Origin: Bradyrhizobium cosmicum
GTDB lineage: Bacteria; Pseudomonadota; Alphaproteobacteria; Rhizobiales; Xanthobacteraceae
Reading direction: 5' to 3'
NCBI RefSeq assembly: GCF_007290395.2
Contig: NZ_CP041656.2
Span: 1,860,001 to 1,924,000, forward strand
Length of the DNA: 64,000 bases
Position numbers and translations under genes: made by a program. Shown here piece by piece: positions 44,967-53,824 of the stretch (position 1 is its first letter; each line of letters begins with the position of its first letter). The notes beneath the pieces are model-generated. The model was not told where the DNA came from. It saw only the letters and a list, made by a program, of their open reading frames with translations, and did no database searches.

Positions 44967-45998
44967 TCAGCTCGCGCGCGAGGACAGCGCGTGATGCTCG
45001 ATGGCGCCGGAGGGTGCTTCGCCGCCGCGGGCGAGCAGATGGGTGATGGTTTCGCGCAGCACCGGCTCGATCGGGCGCGGCGCATAGCCGAGCTCGTTGC
45101 GGGCCTTGTCGATCGAAAGATCGCTCGCGGCCAGCGCGATGCGAACGCCCTCCGCGGTGCCGTTGGGCGGCCGGTGCGTGAGATTGTCGGAGATGTATTC
45201 GAGCATGATCGCGGAGAGCTCGGCGATCCTGCCGGGCACGACGACCGGATACTGCCGACGTCCGCTCATCGCCGACATCATCCGCAGGATGTTGCCGAGA
45301 GGGACGCAGTCGCCGCCGAGGATATAGCGCTGGCCGATGCGGCCGCGTTCCATCGTCAGCACGAGGCCCATCGCGACGTCGCGGACATCGACGAGGTTGA
45401 CCAGGAAGTTGAGATGCGGCTGCACCTTCTTCTGGAGGAAGTACCAGAGCATCGCGGTCGGCGGCGTCAGATTGTGGTCGGCGGCGCCGATCGGCATGGT
45501 CGGCGTGCCGATCACGAGCGGGAAGCCGGCGGCCGCGGCCTTCGCGGCGCAATGCTCGGCGAGCGATTTCGAGCGCGTATAGGCGCCTGGCATCGCATCG
45601 GCCGGCTGCAGCGCCTCTTCGGCAGGAACGCCCTTGAGGTCGCAATAGGGAAACAGGATCGATTCCGTCGAGCAATGCAGGAAGCGCGACACGCCGCGTT
45701 TCATTGCGGCCGCGAGCACGATCTCGGTTCCGCGGCAATTGACGTCGTGAAAGTCCTGCTTGTTGGCGACCCACATGCCCGGCAGGCCGGCGAGGTGATA
45801 GACCTGATCGACGCCTGCGATCGCAGCATCCACCGCGGCACCATCCAGCACCGAGCCTTGGACATGTTCAACGTCCGTGTTTGCCGCGGCCGGGGGCCGG
45901 ACATCGAGAACACGCACCCGCTGCCCACGGGCGCGGAGCGCTTCTACGAGGTGATGTCCGATGAAACCACTGCCACCGGTAACCAGTACGAGAGCCAT
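44967..45998 (-). CDS. NAD-dependent epimerase/dehydratase (3beta-HSD/DFR-like)
   Basis: Extended short-chain dehydrogenase, 343 aa. The ATG at 45998 gives MALVLVTGGSGFIGHHLVEA with the TGxxGxxG dinucleotide motif. The active-site serine is in LHCSTES and the YxxxK pair in GAYTRSKSLAEHC. The end fits RNELGYAPRPIEPVLRETI, typical of HSD/hopanoid-type epimerases. Cosubstrate NAD(P) is inferred. Middle gene of the leftward trio with the ICMT-like and Mpo1-like genes; a lipid role is plausible. Confidence 0.9.
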   Translation of the reverse strand: MALVLVTGGSGFIGHHLVEALRARGQRVRVLDVRPPAAANTDVEHVQGSVLDGAAVDAAIAGVDQVYHLAGLPGMWVANKQDFHDVNCRGTEIVLAAAMKRGVSRFLHCSTESILFPYCDLKGVPAEEALQPADAMPGAYTRSKSLAEHCAAKAAAAGFPLVIGTPTMPIGAADHNLTPPTAMLWYFLQKKVQPHLNFLVNLVDVRDVAMGLVLTMERGRIGQRYILGGDCVPLGNILRMMSAMSGRRQYPVVVPGRIAELSAIMLEYISDNLTHRPPNGTAEGVRIALAASDLSIDKARNELGYAPRPIEPVLRETITHLLARGGEAPSGAIEHHALSSRAS

Positions 45999-46026
45999 GC
46001 AGAAGGTTGCTGTTTCGCTTCTAGAA

Positions 46027-46560
46027 TTATCGGGTTGAAAGGGAATTGGTCGGAAGAGGCGCCAGAATCGCGGCAAGGTCACGGCGGAAACCCAGCGCAA
46101 TGAACAATTTCGCCATGACAAACATCGGCCCAAGCAACAGATGCGACGGAAATGTGAACAATGAGGCTTCGCGCCCCTCAAAAACCTTGTGGCCGATGGT
46201 CTGCGCGGCGACGCCGAGTCCGACCAGCGCGGCGAAAATCGCCCACATCAATGCGGTGCTGGCCTGCGACGAAATGGTCGTCGCGATCGAAAACAGCACG
46301 ACGGAGACGGCCAGAATGCCGATCCCCAACGCCGTGTCCAGCAGCAGCCAATAGACGAGAACCGGCAGCGCCAGGATCACCGCCAGACTGACCTCGATCC
46401 CGAAGACCGGAACATGCACGAGCGTCAGCGGCAGCACGGCGCCGGTGAAGAGCAGGAGGATGCCGATCACATGCATCGCCGTGTTCCGGGGATCGCGATG
46501 GTACTCAACATAAACAGCAAGTTGGCGCTGAAAATAGCCACCCATCTCGGTCTCGTGCAT
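46027..46560 (-). CDS. Mpo1/DUF962-family membrane protein
   Basis: A 177-aa four-helix membrane protein. N-terminus GYFQRQLAVYVEYHRDPRNT contains the conserved YHRDPRN box with the first histidine. A second histidine stretch is in THALM-like position, FPSHLLLGPMFVMAKLF. In yeast the family is a 2-hydroxy fatty acid dioxygenase; bacterial function is less certain. Start ATG at 46560; a second ATG lies five codons on. First gene of a leftward trio that could handle membrane lipids. Confidence 0.85.
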   Translation of the reverse strand: MHETEMGGYFQRQLAVYVEYHRDPRNTAMHVIGILLLFTGAVLPLTLVHVPVFGIEVSLAVILALPVLVYWLLLDTALGIGILAVSVVLFSIATTISSQASTALMWAIFAALVGLGVAAQTIGHKVFEGREASLFTFPSHLLLGPMFVMAKLFIALGFRRDLAAILAPLPTNSLSTR

Positions 46561-46712
46561 TGCGGTCGGGGACAACGAAGAATGGCTATAGCACCGGACC
46601 GGGCAGTGCACAAACCGGCACTATTGTCGCGCAAGACCGTGCTTTCGCGCTGTGAGACAGGTCACAAAATGAAAGAACTTCAACGGGTTCCGTCAGCCCA
46701 AGCCGGGCCCGC

Positions 46713-47393
46713 TCAGCGCTTCTTGGCGGGCTTTTTCGCCGCAGGCGCAGGCGCCGCCGGATGCGCGGGTGTCTCCTCCGGCAGCTTGGCATAGGTTGCG
46801 ATTTGCAACTGGCTGTTGACGGCCGAGGTCGGCCTGGCCCGGTCGAGAAACTGCTCCTCGCCGAGGCCGATCGGATGCAGCCGCTTGGTCGATATCTTGA
46901 ACGTGTTCACCAGGACGTCACGGATCGCATCGGCGCGGCGCTGGCTCAGGATCGCATTGGCCTCGCGCGTCTTCGCATTGGATTCGACGTGGCCGACGAT
47001 CAGGAACGTGTAGGGCAGCAGCGAGGAGTGAACCAGCGCGTCCGCGATGCGGCCAACGGTCTGGTAGGAGGCCGGCTGGATGATCGGCGTGTCGGCGTCG
47101 AACTGGATCGCAGCATTGAAGGTCGGCAGCTTGGCCAGATCGGGCGCGATCAGCGGCCGGTTCACCGGACCGGGGTCGTTCTTGATCCTCGCTTTGGCCC
47201 GCTCCATCACCTGCTGCTTCAGCGCGGGAAGGTCGACCTCGGCGGCCTCTTCGAAATGGTTGAGCTTGCCGACGATGTCGTCGCGGGTCGGCGCCGCGGT
47301 TTGCGCGCCTGCCGCGCCCGCGAGCAGTGCGAGGCCAAGACTGATACAGAGCGCGATGACGGGTCCGGCGGTGAACAGCCTGTTCGCTTGCAT
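46713..47393 (-). CDS. OmpA-family protein with lysine-rich end
   Basis: A 226-aa exported protein. Signal peptide ends near AGAQ (residue 31). The OmpA C-terminal-like peptidoglycan-binding domain shows VGHVESNAKTREANAILSQR and RLHPIGLGEEQFLDR. The end is Pro/Ala/Lys-rich (APAPAAKKPAKKR). No lipobox cysteine. The start ATG shares its A with the stop of the upstream Cys-rich gene (TGATG), so the two are translationally coupled. Probably periplasmic, wall-binding. Confidence 0.85.
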   Translation of the reverse strand: MQANRLFTAGPVIALCISLGLALLAGAAGAQTAAPTRDDIVGKLNHFEEAAEVDLPALKQQVMERAKARIKNDPGPVNRPLIAPDLAKLPTFNAAIQFDADTPIIQPASYQTVGRIADALVHSSLLPYTFLIVGHVESNAKTREANAILSQRRADAIRDVLVNTFKISTKRLHPIGLGEEQFLDRARPTSAVNSQLQIATYAKLPEETPAHPAAPAPAAKKPAKKR

Positions 47394-47809
47394 CACCGAT
47401 ACCCCGCGTCGTCGACGGCCTTCAGGCAGTTGTTGCTGATGCCCTTGGGGGTCGAGACCAGGCAGGGGATCGACTTGCTGGTCTCCTTGGTCGAACCGTT
47501 GCAGACCTTGACGATCTCGCGCTGGCAGGCGTTCGCGACCGTGACACGGGCGGCGACACGCTTCTGGATGGCGTCGAAGGCGCCGAGATAGTCGCTCTGG
47601 CATTGCTGGGACAGCACGTCGCGGTTGCGCGACAGGCACTCTTTCAGTCGGGTCGAGTCCGGATTGACGCCGCGGCAATTGGCGACGATCTCCGCGCCGC
47701 AGCTCTTGGCCAAGAGCCCGATCGAATCGCCAAAGCTCATGGTCTCCGCCGCCGCAAGCGACGGCATCCCCAATGCCAGCAAGATCAGTGTGATGGAGCC
47801 CCGGACCAT
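47393..47809 (-). CDS. Secreted cysteine-rich-repeat protein
   Basis: A 138-aa product with signal peptide (ITLILLALGMPSLAAA) and a repeated Cys pattern: NCRGVNPDSTRLKECLSRNR, LSQQCQSDY, ANACQREIVKVCNGS, CLVSTPKGISNNCLKAV. The layout resembles the cysteine-rich repeat family found in bacterial periplasmic proteins and Golgi GLG1. Eight cysteines could pair in the periplasm. Start ATG 47809; an in-frame TTG lies upstream. Coupled to the OmpA-like gene. Confidence 0.8.
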   Translation of the reverse strand: MVRGSITLILLALGMPSLAAAETMSFGDSIGLLAKSCGAEIVANCRGVNPDSTRLKECLSRNRDVLSQQCQSDYLGAFDAIQKRVAARVTVANACQREIVKVCNGSTKETSKSIPCLVSTPKGISNNCLKAVDDAGYR

Positions 47810-47897
47810 GGGCGCATCTGATACGGGGAAGTTCGCGATGGTCAAGAGGCGTTCGGACCAGAACTGTCGAGAGTTCGACCCGTGCGGCGAACGGTCC

Positions 47898-48188
47898 TCA
47901 CTCCGTGCCCTCGGTGAGGGGCGGCCATTCGATCAGGGCCACGGTATGTTTCGCCAGGTCCTCGGCCACGGCAGGGTCGGCCTTGAGCTCGTCCAAGGTC
48001 CGCGGCGGCGGAAGCTGGCGGCCGTCCTCGACCAGTTCCTGTGCATAGAACGCGAGCGCCTCGGGCGCATTCTCCATGGCTTCATCGACGTCGTCGCCGC
48101 CGGAAATGCAGCCGGGCAGGTCCGGAAACCAGACGCCAACGGCCTCATCTGGACCGGCGTTCTCGATGATGGCGATGTAGTGAGCCAC
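47898..48188 (-). CDS. HicB-like antitoxin-fold protein, no HicA partner
   Basis: A 96-aa HicB/UPF0150 fold protein: YIAIIENAGPDEAVGVWFPD, then LPGCISGGDDVDEAMENAPE. HicB normally neutralises the RNase HicA encoded next to it, but no hicA-like frame is found on either side. The gene begins 7 bp after the uvrD stop and is probably read through from uvrD. There is no C-terminal DNA-binding domain, so it may be a solitary, retargeted HicB-fold protein. Confidence 0.85.
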   Translation of the reverse strand: MAHYIAIIENAGPDEAVGVWFPDLPGCISGGDDVDEAMENAPEALAFYAQELVEDGRQLPPPRTLDELKADPAVAEDLAKHTVALIEWPPLTEGTE

Positions 48189-48195
48189 GCAGGCC

Positions 48196-50769
48196 TCACG
48201 CCGGCTGCACGAAGCTGTCCACGACCTTCTTCTCGCCGGCCTTGTCGAAGGCGATGGTGAGCTTGTTGCCGTCGACCTTGGTGACGCGGCCGTAGCCGAA
48301 CTTCTGGTGGAAGACGCGGTCGGCGAGCGAGAATTCCGAGGTCGTGCCGGTGGATTTGGCCACCAGCTCGCCCTCGATCGTCATCGGCCCGCGGCGGCGC
48401 GAGGAGAAGCTGCCGAAATCGGGCCCGGGTGACGCGGAGGATGTGAACGACGACGTCTGTTCCTCGAAGCCGCCACTTCCGCCGCCGCCATTGCGGCCGC
48501 CACCCCGGTTGCGGTTGGCCTGTGCGCGCTGCCAGCCCGGGGTCGAATAGGTCGAGCCGAATGCCTCCATGTCGTCGAAGCGGGAGGCGCCGTAGCCGCC
48601 GGTGCCACCCCAGGCCGAGCCGCCCTTGGATTCCGTGATCTCGACATTGGCGGCCGGCAGTTCGTCGAGGAAGCGCGACGGGATCGTGGTCGACCAGGTG
48701 CCGTGGATGCGCCGGTTGGTCGCGAAATAGATCATGGCGCGGCGGCGGGCGCGGGTCAGGCCGACATGGCCGAGCCGACGCTCTTCTTCCAGGCCGGCGC
48801 GGCCCTGTTCGTCCAGCGTGCGCTGGCTCGGGAACAGGCCTTCCTCCCAGCCCGGCAGGAACACGTTGTCGAATTCGAGCCCCTTGGCCGAATGCAGCGT
48901 CATCAGCGACACCGCGTCTTCGTCGGCGCCGCTGTCGCGGTCCATCACCAGCGAGATGTGCTCCAAGAACCCCTGCAGGTTCTCGAACTCCTCCATCGAG
49001 CGCACCAGCTCCTTGAGGTTCTCCAGCCGGCCCGCGGCGTCCGCCGAACGGTCCTTCTGCCACATCTCGGTATAGCCGCTCTCGTCGAGCACGATCTGGG
49101 CGAGGTCCGTATGCGCGGTGACTTCGCGCTGGGCGCGCCAGCGGTCGAACTGGGCGACAACCTCGCGCAGACTTCCGCGCGCCTTCGGTTTCAATTCGTC
49201 GGTGTCGACCACGGCGCGCGCCGCTTCGAACAGCGGGATGCGCCGCTTGCGGGCATGGTCGTGCAGCATCTGCACGGTCGCATCGCCAAGGCCGCGCTTG
49301 GGCACGTTGACGATGCGCTCGAAGGCGAGATCGTCGGCGGGCGAATTGATGACGCGCAGATAAGCCAGCGCGTCGCGGATTTCGGCGCGCTCATAGAAGC
49401 GCGGGCCGCCGATGACGCGGTAGGGCAGGCCGAGCGTGACGAAGCGGTCTTCGAACTCGCGCATCTGGTAGGAGGCGCGCACGAGAATGGCGATCTCGTT
49501 CAGCTTCTCGCCCTTGCGCTGGATCTGCTCGATCTCCTCGCCGATGCCGCGGGCTTCCTCTTCGGAATCCCAGGAGCCCGTGACCGTGACCTTCTCGCCG
49601 TCCTGGTCCTCGGTGCGCAGCGTCTTGCCAAGCCGGCCTTCGTTGTGCGCGATCAGATGCGAGGCGGCGGCGAGGATATGGCCGGTCGAGCGGTAGTTGC
49701 GCTCGAGGCGGATCACCTTGGCGCCGGGGAAATCGTGCTCGAAGCGCAGGATGTTGTCGACCTCCGCGCCGCGCCAGCCATAGATCGACTGGTCGTCGTC
49801 GCCGACGCAGCAAATGTTCTTGATGTGGGGTGACTTCTCCTTCGCCTCGCTTGTGGGCAGCGGGGAAGTCTCCACAAGCGCGGCGCTCGGAGAGTCCCCC
49901 TCACCGGCATCGCCTTGCGATGCGACCTCTCCCCGCACGCGGGGAGATGTGAGAGAAGGGGCCTGCGACAGCAGCCGCAGCCACAGATATTGCGCGACGT
50001 TCGTGTCCTGATACTCGTCGACCAGGATGTATTTGAAGCGCTGCTGGTACTGCCTGAGAATATCCGGGTGCTCGCGGAAGATCCGGATGTCTTCGAGCAG
50101 CAGGTCGCCGAAATCGGCGGCGTTCAAAATCTTCAAGCGCTCCTGGTAGCTCGCATAGAGCTTGCCGCCCTTGCCGTTGGCGAACACGGCGGCTTCGCCT
50201 GGGGGCACCTGCGACGGCGTCAGGCCGCGGTTCTTCCAGCCGTCGATCAGGCCGGCCAGCATGCGCGCCGGCCAGCGCTTGTCGTCGATGTTGTCGGCCT
50301 GCAGCAGCTGCTTCAGCAGCCGGACCTGATCATCGGTGTCGAGCACGGTGAAATTGGACTTGAGCTGCGCCAGCTCGGCATGGGTGCGCAGGATACGGCC
50401 GCCGATGGAATGGAAGGTGCCGAGCCACGGCATGCCTTCGACGGCGTGGCCGAGCATCTGGCCGAGCCGGTGCTTCATCTCGCGCGCGGCCTTGTTGGTG
50501 AAGGTCACCGACAGAATCTCGGCGGGGCGGGCGCGGCCCTGGCTCAGGATGTGGGCGATGCGCGTGGTCAGCACGCGGGTCTTGCCGGTGCCGGCGCCGG
50601 CAAGCACCAGGACCGGGCCGTCCAGGGTCTCCACGGCGTCGCGCTGCTCGGGATTGAGCCCCGCCAGATATTTCGGGCCCACCGAGGCGCGCGCACGCGC
50701 GGCGATGCCGCCGGCCGCTGGCTGGTGGTCGGGGACGCTCTCGGAGGTGATCTTGCTTGGCTCGGTCAT
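48196..50769 (-). CDS. uvrD: UvrD/PcrA-type DNA helicase with an extra in-frame segment
   Basis: SF1 3'-5' helicase for nucleotide excision and mismatch repair. The ATG at 50769 gives 857 aa. Motifs in order: Walker A VLAGAGTGKTRVLT, Ia SVTFTNKAAREMKHR, II YILVDEYQDTN, III CCVGDDDQSIYGWRGAE, IV VIRLERNYRSTGHIL, V LMTLHSAKGLEFDNVFLPG, VI VGLTRARRR. Between II and III (about 49820-49956) is an insert of about 45 residues that contains a palindromic repeat. The C-terminus has a Gly/Arg-rich linker and a Tudor-like end. A second ATG at 50778 is possible. Confidence 0.95.
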   Translation of the reverse strand: MTEPSKITSESVPDHQPAAGGIAARARASVGPKYLAGLNPEQRDAVETLDGPVLVLAGAGTGKTRVLTTRIAHILSQGRARPAEILSVTFTNKAAREMKHRLGQMLGHAVEGMPWLGTFHSIGGRILRTHAELAQLKSNFTVLDTDDQVRLLKQLLQADNIDDKRWPARMLAGLIDGWKNRGLTPSQVPPGEAAVFANGKGGKLYASYQERLKILNAADFGDLLLEDIRIFREHPDILRQYQQRFKYILVDEYQDTNVAQYLWLRLLSQAPSLTSPRVRGEVASQGDAGEGDSPSAALVETSPLPTSEAKEKSPHIKNICCVGDDDQSIYGWRGAEVDNILRFEHDFPGAKVIRLERNYRSTGHILAAASHLIAHNEGRLGKTLRTEDQDGEKVTVTGSWDSEEEARGIGEEIEQIQRKGEKLNEIAILVRASYQMREFEDRFVTLGLPYRVIGGPRFYERAEIRDALAYLRVINSPADDLAFERIVNVPKRGLGDATVQMLHDHARKRRIPLFEAARAVVDTDELKPKARGSLREVVAQFDRWRAQREVTAHTDLAQIVLDESGYTEMWQKDRSADAAGRLENLKELVRSMEEFENLQGFLEHISLVMDRDSGADEDAVSLMTLHSAKGLEFDNVFLPGWEEGLFPSQRTLDEQGRAGLEEERRLGHVGLTRARRRAMIYFATNRRIHGTWSTTIPSRFLDELPAANVEITESKGGSAWGGTGGYGASRFDDMEAFGSTYSTPGWQRAQANRNRGGGRNGGGGSGGFEEQTSSFTSSASPGPDFGSFSSRRRGPMTIEGELVAKSTGTTSEFSLADRVFHQKFGYGRVTKVDGNKLTIAFDKAGEKKVVDSFVQPA
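49891..49958. repeat. Palindromic repeat inside the uvrD coding region
   Basis: Two stems: TCTCCCCGC-AC-GCGGGGAGA (49928-49947, nine perfect bp) and GCATCGC-CTT-GCGATGC (49907-49923). The core and flanks (GGTGAGGGGGACTC on the minus strand) match the intergenic element at 53666-53786. It is in frame and has no stop codon. Confidence 0.75.
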
Positions 50770-51017
50770 GCGAATCATTGGCCCCACGATGGCACCGCGG
50801 GGTGGCGGAAGGGAGCCTTCATAACAGGGATTGATCCCTATATGGGGCGCCGAGGCGGGGTTTTCCACGTGCGCGGCGGGGCGATTTGTTCCTCCTGGAC
50901 GGGCGAATTTCCGGCGGGAACGGGCGGGAACCAATGTTCCGCTTTGGAGATTGTTTGGGCAAGTGAGGCGCCTCAGCCGCGCCGATCGCAGACAGTCATC
51001 GAAACAGAGGTTCTGCC

Positions 51018-51191
51018 ATGCTGAGCTGGGTTGTGACGTTTCTGGTTATCGCACTGATCGCCGGTATTCTGGGCTTTGGCGGCATCGCCGGCGCGTCGAT
51101 CGAAATCGCCAAGATCATCTTCTTCATCGCGATCGTCCTGTTCCTGGTCTCGGCCGTGGTCGGCCTGGCCCGCGGCCGTAGCAGGATCTAG
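51018..51191 (+). CDS. DUF1328 / UPF0391 small membrane protein
   Basis: A 57-aa protein, [20 protein letters not shown], with two membrane helices and ending ARGRSRI. The UPF0391/DUF1328 family is recognised by this length, the [15 protein letters not shown] loop and the [11 protein letters not shown] second helix. Role unknown; family members are often stress- or stationary-phase linked. Inner membrane. Too short for many gene finders. Confidence 0.85.
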   Translation: MLSWVVTFLVIALIAGILGFGGIAGASIEIAKIIFFIAIVLFLVSAVVGLARGRSRI

Positions 51192-51219
51192 CGACGTTAT
51201 GATTGGTGCATGATCAGCA

Positions 51220-51717
51220 CTACCGCTTCGAGGGCATCGCCACGTTTCGGCCGATGCCCTCGGGCCGCGGCACGGCACTGTGGGTCGCGACGACGGTCTG
51301 GATGCGGGCGCTGATATCGGGTGGAAACGGCGCCACCTTGCGCGAGCCCATGTCGATGTGGAGCGACATGTTTTCCGAGGTGGCCGACAGCCATCCTTCG
51401 GTCGCGTGTCGTAGCTGCTGGAATGTGTGCAGCCGCTTGTCGTCGGCCTCCAGCAGCCAGACCGAGACCTGCACGGGATCGCCGAGATGGATCTCGCGCA
51501 AATACCGCACATGGCATTCGGCAGTGAAGGTCGATCCGCCTCGCTCCTTCATGTAGCCCGGCCCGATGCCGAGCTGTAGCCACATCTGGTCGATCGCCCG
51601 GTCGAACATCACGTTGTAATAGGCCATGTTGAGATGGCCGTTATAGTCGATCCATTGCGGCTCGATCTGCATGATCGAGGCGCGGAATGGCTCGGCTGTT
51701 GGCGCAGTGGTAGTCAC
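51220..51717 (-). CDS. Hotdog-fold acyl-CoA thioesterase
   Basis: A 165-aa 4HBT-type thioesterase: PQWIDYNGHLNMAYYNVMFD has the D-x-N-GH-N active-site pattern, followed by ECHVRYLREIHLGDPVQVSV. Such genes next to carnitine or betaine genes act on betainyl-CoA, but no such neighbours are present, so substrate is open. Cytoplasmic. Divergent from the FAD-linked oxidase gene, 89 bp between. Confidence 0.9.
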   Translation of the reverse strand: MTTTAPTAEPFRASIMQIEPQWIDYNGHLNMAYYNVMFDRAIDQMWLQLGIGPGYMKERGGSTFTAECHVRYLREIHLGDPVQVSVWLLEADDKRLHTFQQLRHATEGWLSATSENMSLHIDMGSRKVAPFPPDISARIQTVVATHSAVPRPEGIGRNVAMPSKR

Positions 51718-51806
51718 GGGCAGGTTTCCTTCCAGCTATGCGTCCGGTCGCTTGACTTGACCGGTTTTATGTCCTTTGCCACGGTTCTTCTGTCGGAGGA
51801 ATTTCC

Positions 51807-53231
51807 GTGGGTACCACCATCACCAATAATCCGCCGCGGCCGGAGCCGAAAGCCCTCGCGAGCGCGCTGGAGCAGCTTGCCGCACGCTTCGGAAACCGCC
51901 TGATCACCTCGCAGGCCGTCCGCGAGCAGCACGGCCATACCACCACGTGGATCCCCAACCAGCCGCCCGATGGCGTGGTGATGGCGCAGGAGACCGCCGA
52001 CATCCAGGACGTGGTACGGATCTGCGCCAGGAACGGTGTGCCGGTCATTGCCTTCGGCACCGGCACCTCGCTGGAGGGCCAGGTCAACGCGCCGGCCGGC
52101 GGTATCTCTATCGACCTGCGCGACATGAACAAGGTGCTGGCCGTGCACGCCGAGGACCTCGACTGCGTGATCCAGCCCGGCGTCACCCGCAAGGCGCTCA
52201 ACGAGCATCTGCGCGACCAGGGCCTGTTCTTCCCGATCGATCCCGGCGCGGATGCTTCGCTTGGCGGCATGGCCTCGACCCGCGCCTCCGGCACCAATGC
52301 GGTGCGCTATGGCACCATGCGCGACAGCGTGCTGGCGCTCAAGGTCGTGCGCGGCGACGGCGAGATCATCACGACCGGCACGCGTGCCAAGAAATCCTCC
52401 GCCGGCTATGACCTGACGCATCTGTTCGTCGGCGCCGAAGGCACGCTCGGCATCATCTCGGAGCTGACCATCCGCCTGCGCGGCATTCCCGAGACGATTG
52501 CCGCCGGCGCGGTGTCTTTCGAGACCGTGCACGGGGCGTGTCAGGCCGTGATCCTGGCGATCCAGACCGGCATTCCCGTGGCGCGCATCGAGCTGCTCAA
52601 TGCCGCGCAGGTGAAGGCCTGCAACGCCTATTCGAAGCTGACGCTGCCGGAGACGCCGCTGCTCCTGATGGAATTCCACGGCAGCGAGATCGAGGTTGCC
52701 GAGCAGTCCAAGGCCTTCGGCGAGATTGCGAAAGATTGCGGTGGTGGCGACTTCTCCTGGACCACCAAGCCCGAGGACCGCACTAAGCTGTGGCAGGCGC
52801 GGCACGATGCCTATTGGTCCGTGAAGGCGCTCCGCCCCGGCGACAGCATCGGCGTGGTCGCAACCGACGTCTGCGTGCCGATCTCGCGGCTTGCCGATTG
52901 CGTCGGCGAGACCGAGGAAGACCTCAAGCGTCTCAATCTGTTGTCGCCGATCGTCGGCCACGTCGGCGACGGTAATTTCCATTGCTCGCTGGTCTGCGAC
53001 ACCAACGATGCCGACGAGATGGCGCGCGGCGAGGAATTCATGCATCGCCTGGTCGAGCGCGCGCAGGCGATGGACGGCACTTGCACCGGCGAGCACGGCA
53101 TCGGCCAGGGCAAGCAGAAATATCTCAAGGCGGAACTCGGTCCCGAGGCGATCGACGCCATGCGCGCGTTGAAGAAGGCGCTCGATCCACAGAACATCTT
53201 TAACCCCGGCAAGATCGTGCCGGAGGCGTAG
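51807..53231 (+). CDS. FAD-linked oxidase (D-lactate dehydrogenase / glycolate oxidase GlcD type)
   Basis: A 474-aa flavoenzyme. N-terminal FAD-binding type 4 domain: VIAFGTGTSLEGQVNAPAGG and FPIDPGADASLGGMASTRAS, with SAGYDLTHLFVGAEGTLGII. C-terminal cap with the metal/substrate residues GHVGDGNFHCSLV and GTCTGEHGIGQGKQKYL. It resembles D-lactate dehydrogenase (cytochrome) and GlcD. No GlcE/F partners adjacent, which favours the stand-alone D-lactate enzyme. The start may be GTG at 51807 (MGTTITNN). Confidence 0.92.
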   Translation: MGTTITNNPPRPEPKALASALEQLAARFGNRLITSQAVREQHGHTTTWIPNQPPDGVVMAQETADIQDVVRICARNGVPVIAFGTGTSLEGQVNAPAGGISIDLRDMNKVLAVHAEDLDCVIQPGVTRKALNEHLRDQGLFFPIDPGADASLGGMASTRASGTNAVRYGTMRDSVLALKVVRGDGEIITTGTRAKKSSAGYDLTHLFVGAEGTLGIISELTIRLRGIPETIAAGAVSFETVHGACQAVILAIQTGIPVARIELLNAAQVKACNAYSKLTLPETPLLLMEFHGSEIEVAEQSKAFGEIAKDCGGGDFSWTTKPEDRTKLWQARHDAYWSVKALRPGDSIGVVATDVCVPISRLADCVGETEEDLKRLNLLSPIVGHVGDGNFHCSLVCDTNDADEMARGEEFMHRLVERAQAMDGTCTGEHGIGQGKQKYLKAELGPEAIDAMRALKKALDPQNIFNPGKIVPEA

Positions 53232-53280
53232 CGCGCAGGCTGACCGCCGTTTATGCTCGCTCCATCAAACGGAGCGGGCA

Positions 53281-53643
53281 ATGCGCTGGTTCGCGCGAAA
53301 GACGCGACAAGACATCTGGGATGAGGCGATCGAAGGCTCGCTAGGCGATATCGAGGCTGCCGAGCGCATCCGCGCGATCTGTGACGCTGCTGCTGCGAGC
53401 GCGGCAGGCTCTGGGCGCAACGACGAGAGCGACAGCGAGCGCTACGAGCGCGCGGCCAAGGTCGCGATGGAAATCGCAATGAAGATTTCGGATGGATTGA
53501 TGCGCGACGACGCGGTCCGCCGCATCGTCGATCTCTGCATGGCGGCGAACGACCTCAAGACCGCGCAGATCCTGTTCCGCGCGATCCATGCCAGCTGGAT
53601 CCGCGAGACGGTGCAGCGGGATCATCCGACGCTGATGCAGTGA
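53281..53643 (+). CDS. Hypothetical helical protein, 120 aa
   Basis: The 120-aa product is helical: MRWFARKTRQDIWDEAIEGS, then MKISDGLMRDDAVRRIVDLC and DLKTAQILFRAIHASWIRET. No signal peptide, membrane segment or known domain. It follows the oxidase gene by 49 bp in the same direction and could be cotranscribed. Function not recognised. Confidence 0.65.
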   Translation: MRWFARKTRQDIWDEAIEGSLGDIEAAERIRAICDAAAASAAGSGRNDESDSERYERAAKVAMEIAMKISDGLMRDDAVRRIVDLCMAANDLKTAQILFRAIHASWIRETVQRDHPTLMQ

Positions 53644-53665
53644 AGGTTGCCGCGAGGACGGCGCG

Positions 53666-53786
53666 CTCCCTCCCCCGCGTGCGGGGGAGGGTTGGGGAGA
53701 GGGTGTCTCCGCAATGGGACAATCCCCTAGAGGAGAAAGCCCTCACCCGGCGCTCCGCGCCGACCTCTCCCGCAAGCGGGAGAGGT
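53666..53786. repeat. Palindromic repeat, CCCCGCGTGCGGGG type
   Basis: Two stems: CTCCCTCCCCCGC/GCGGGGGAGGG at 53666-53691 and CCTCTCCCGC/GCGGGAGAGG at 53764-53785, joined by a linker with GGGGAGAGGGTG and CCCTCACCCGG arms. Same family as the copy inside uvrD. It lies between converging genes. Confidence 0.85.
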
Positions 53787-53824
53787 TACAGCGAGTACGC
53801 GGCTCTGCCTGTGTGACCCAACTG

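Noticed and set aside
48196..50934. Longer UvrD start at 50934
   Set aside because: The first 52 to 55 residues are not helicase-like, and ATGs at 50778 and 50769 lie just before the conserved part.
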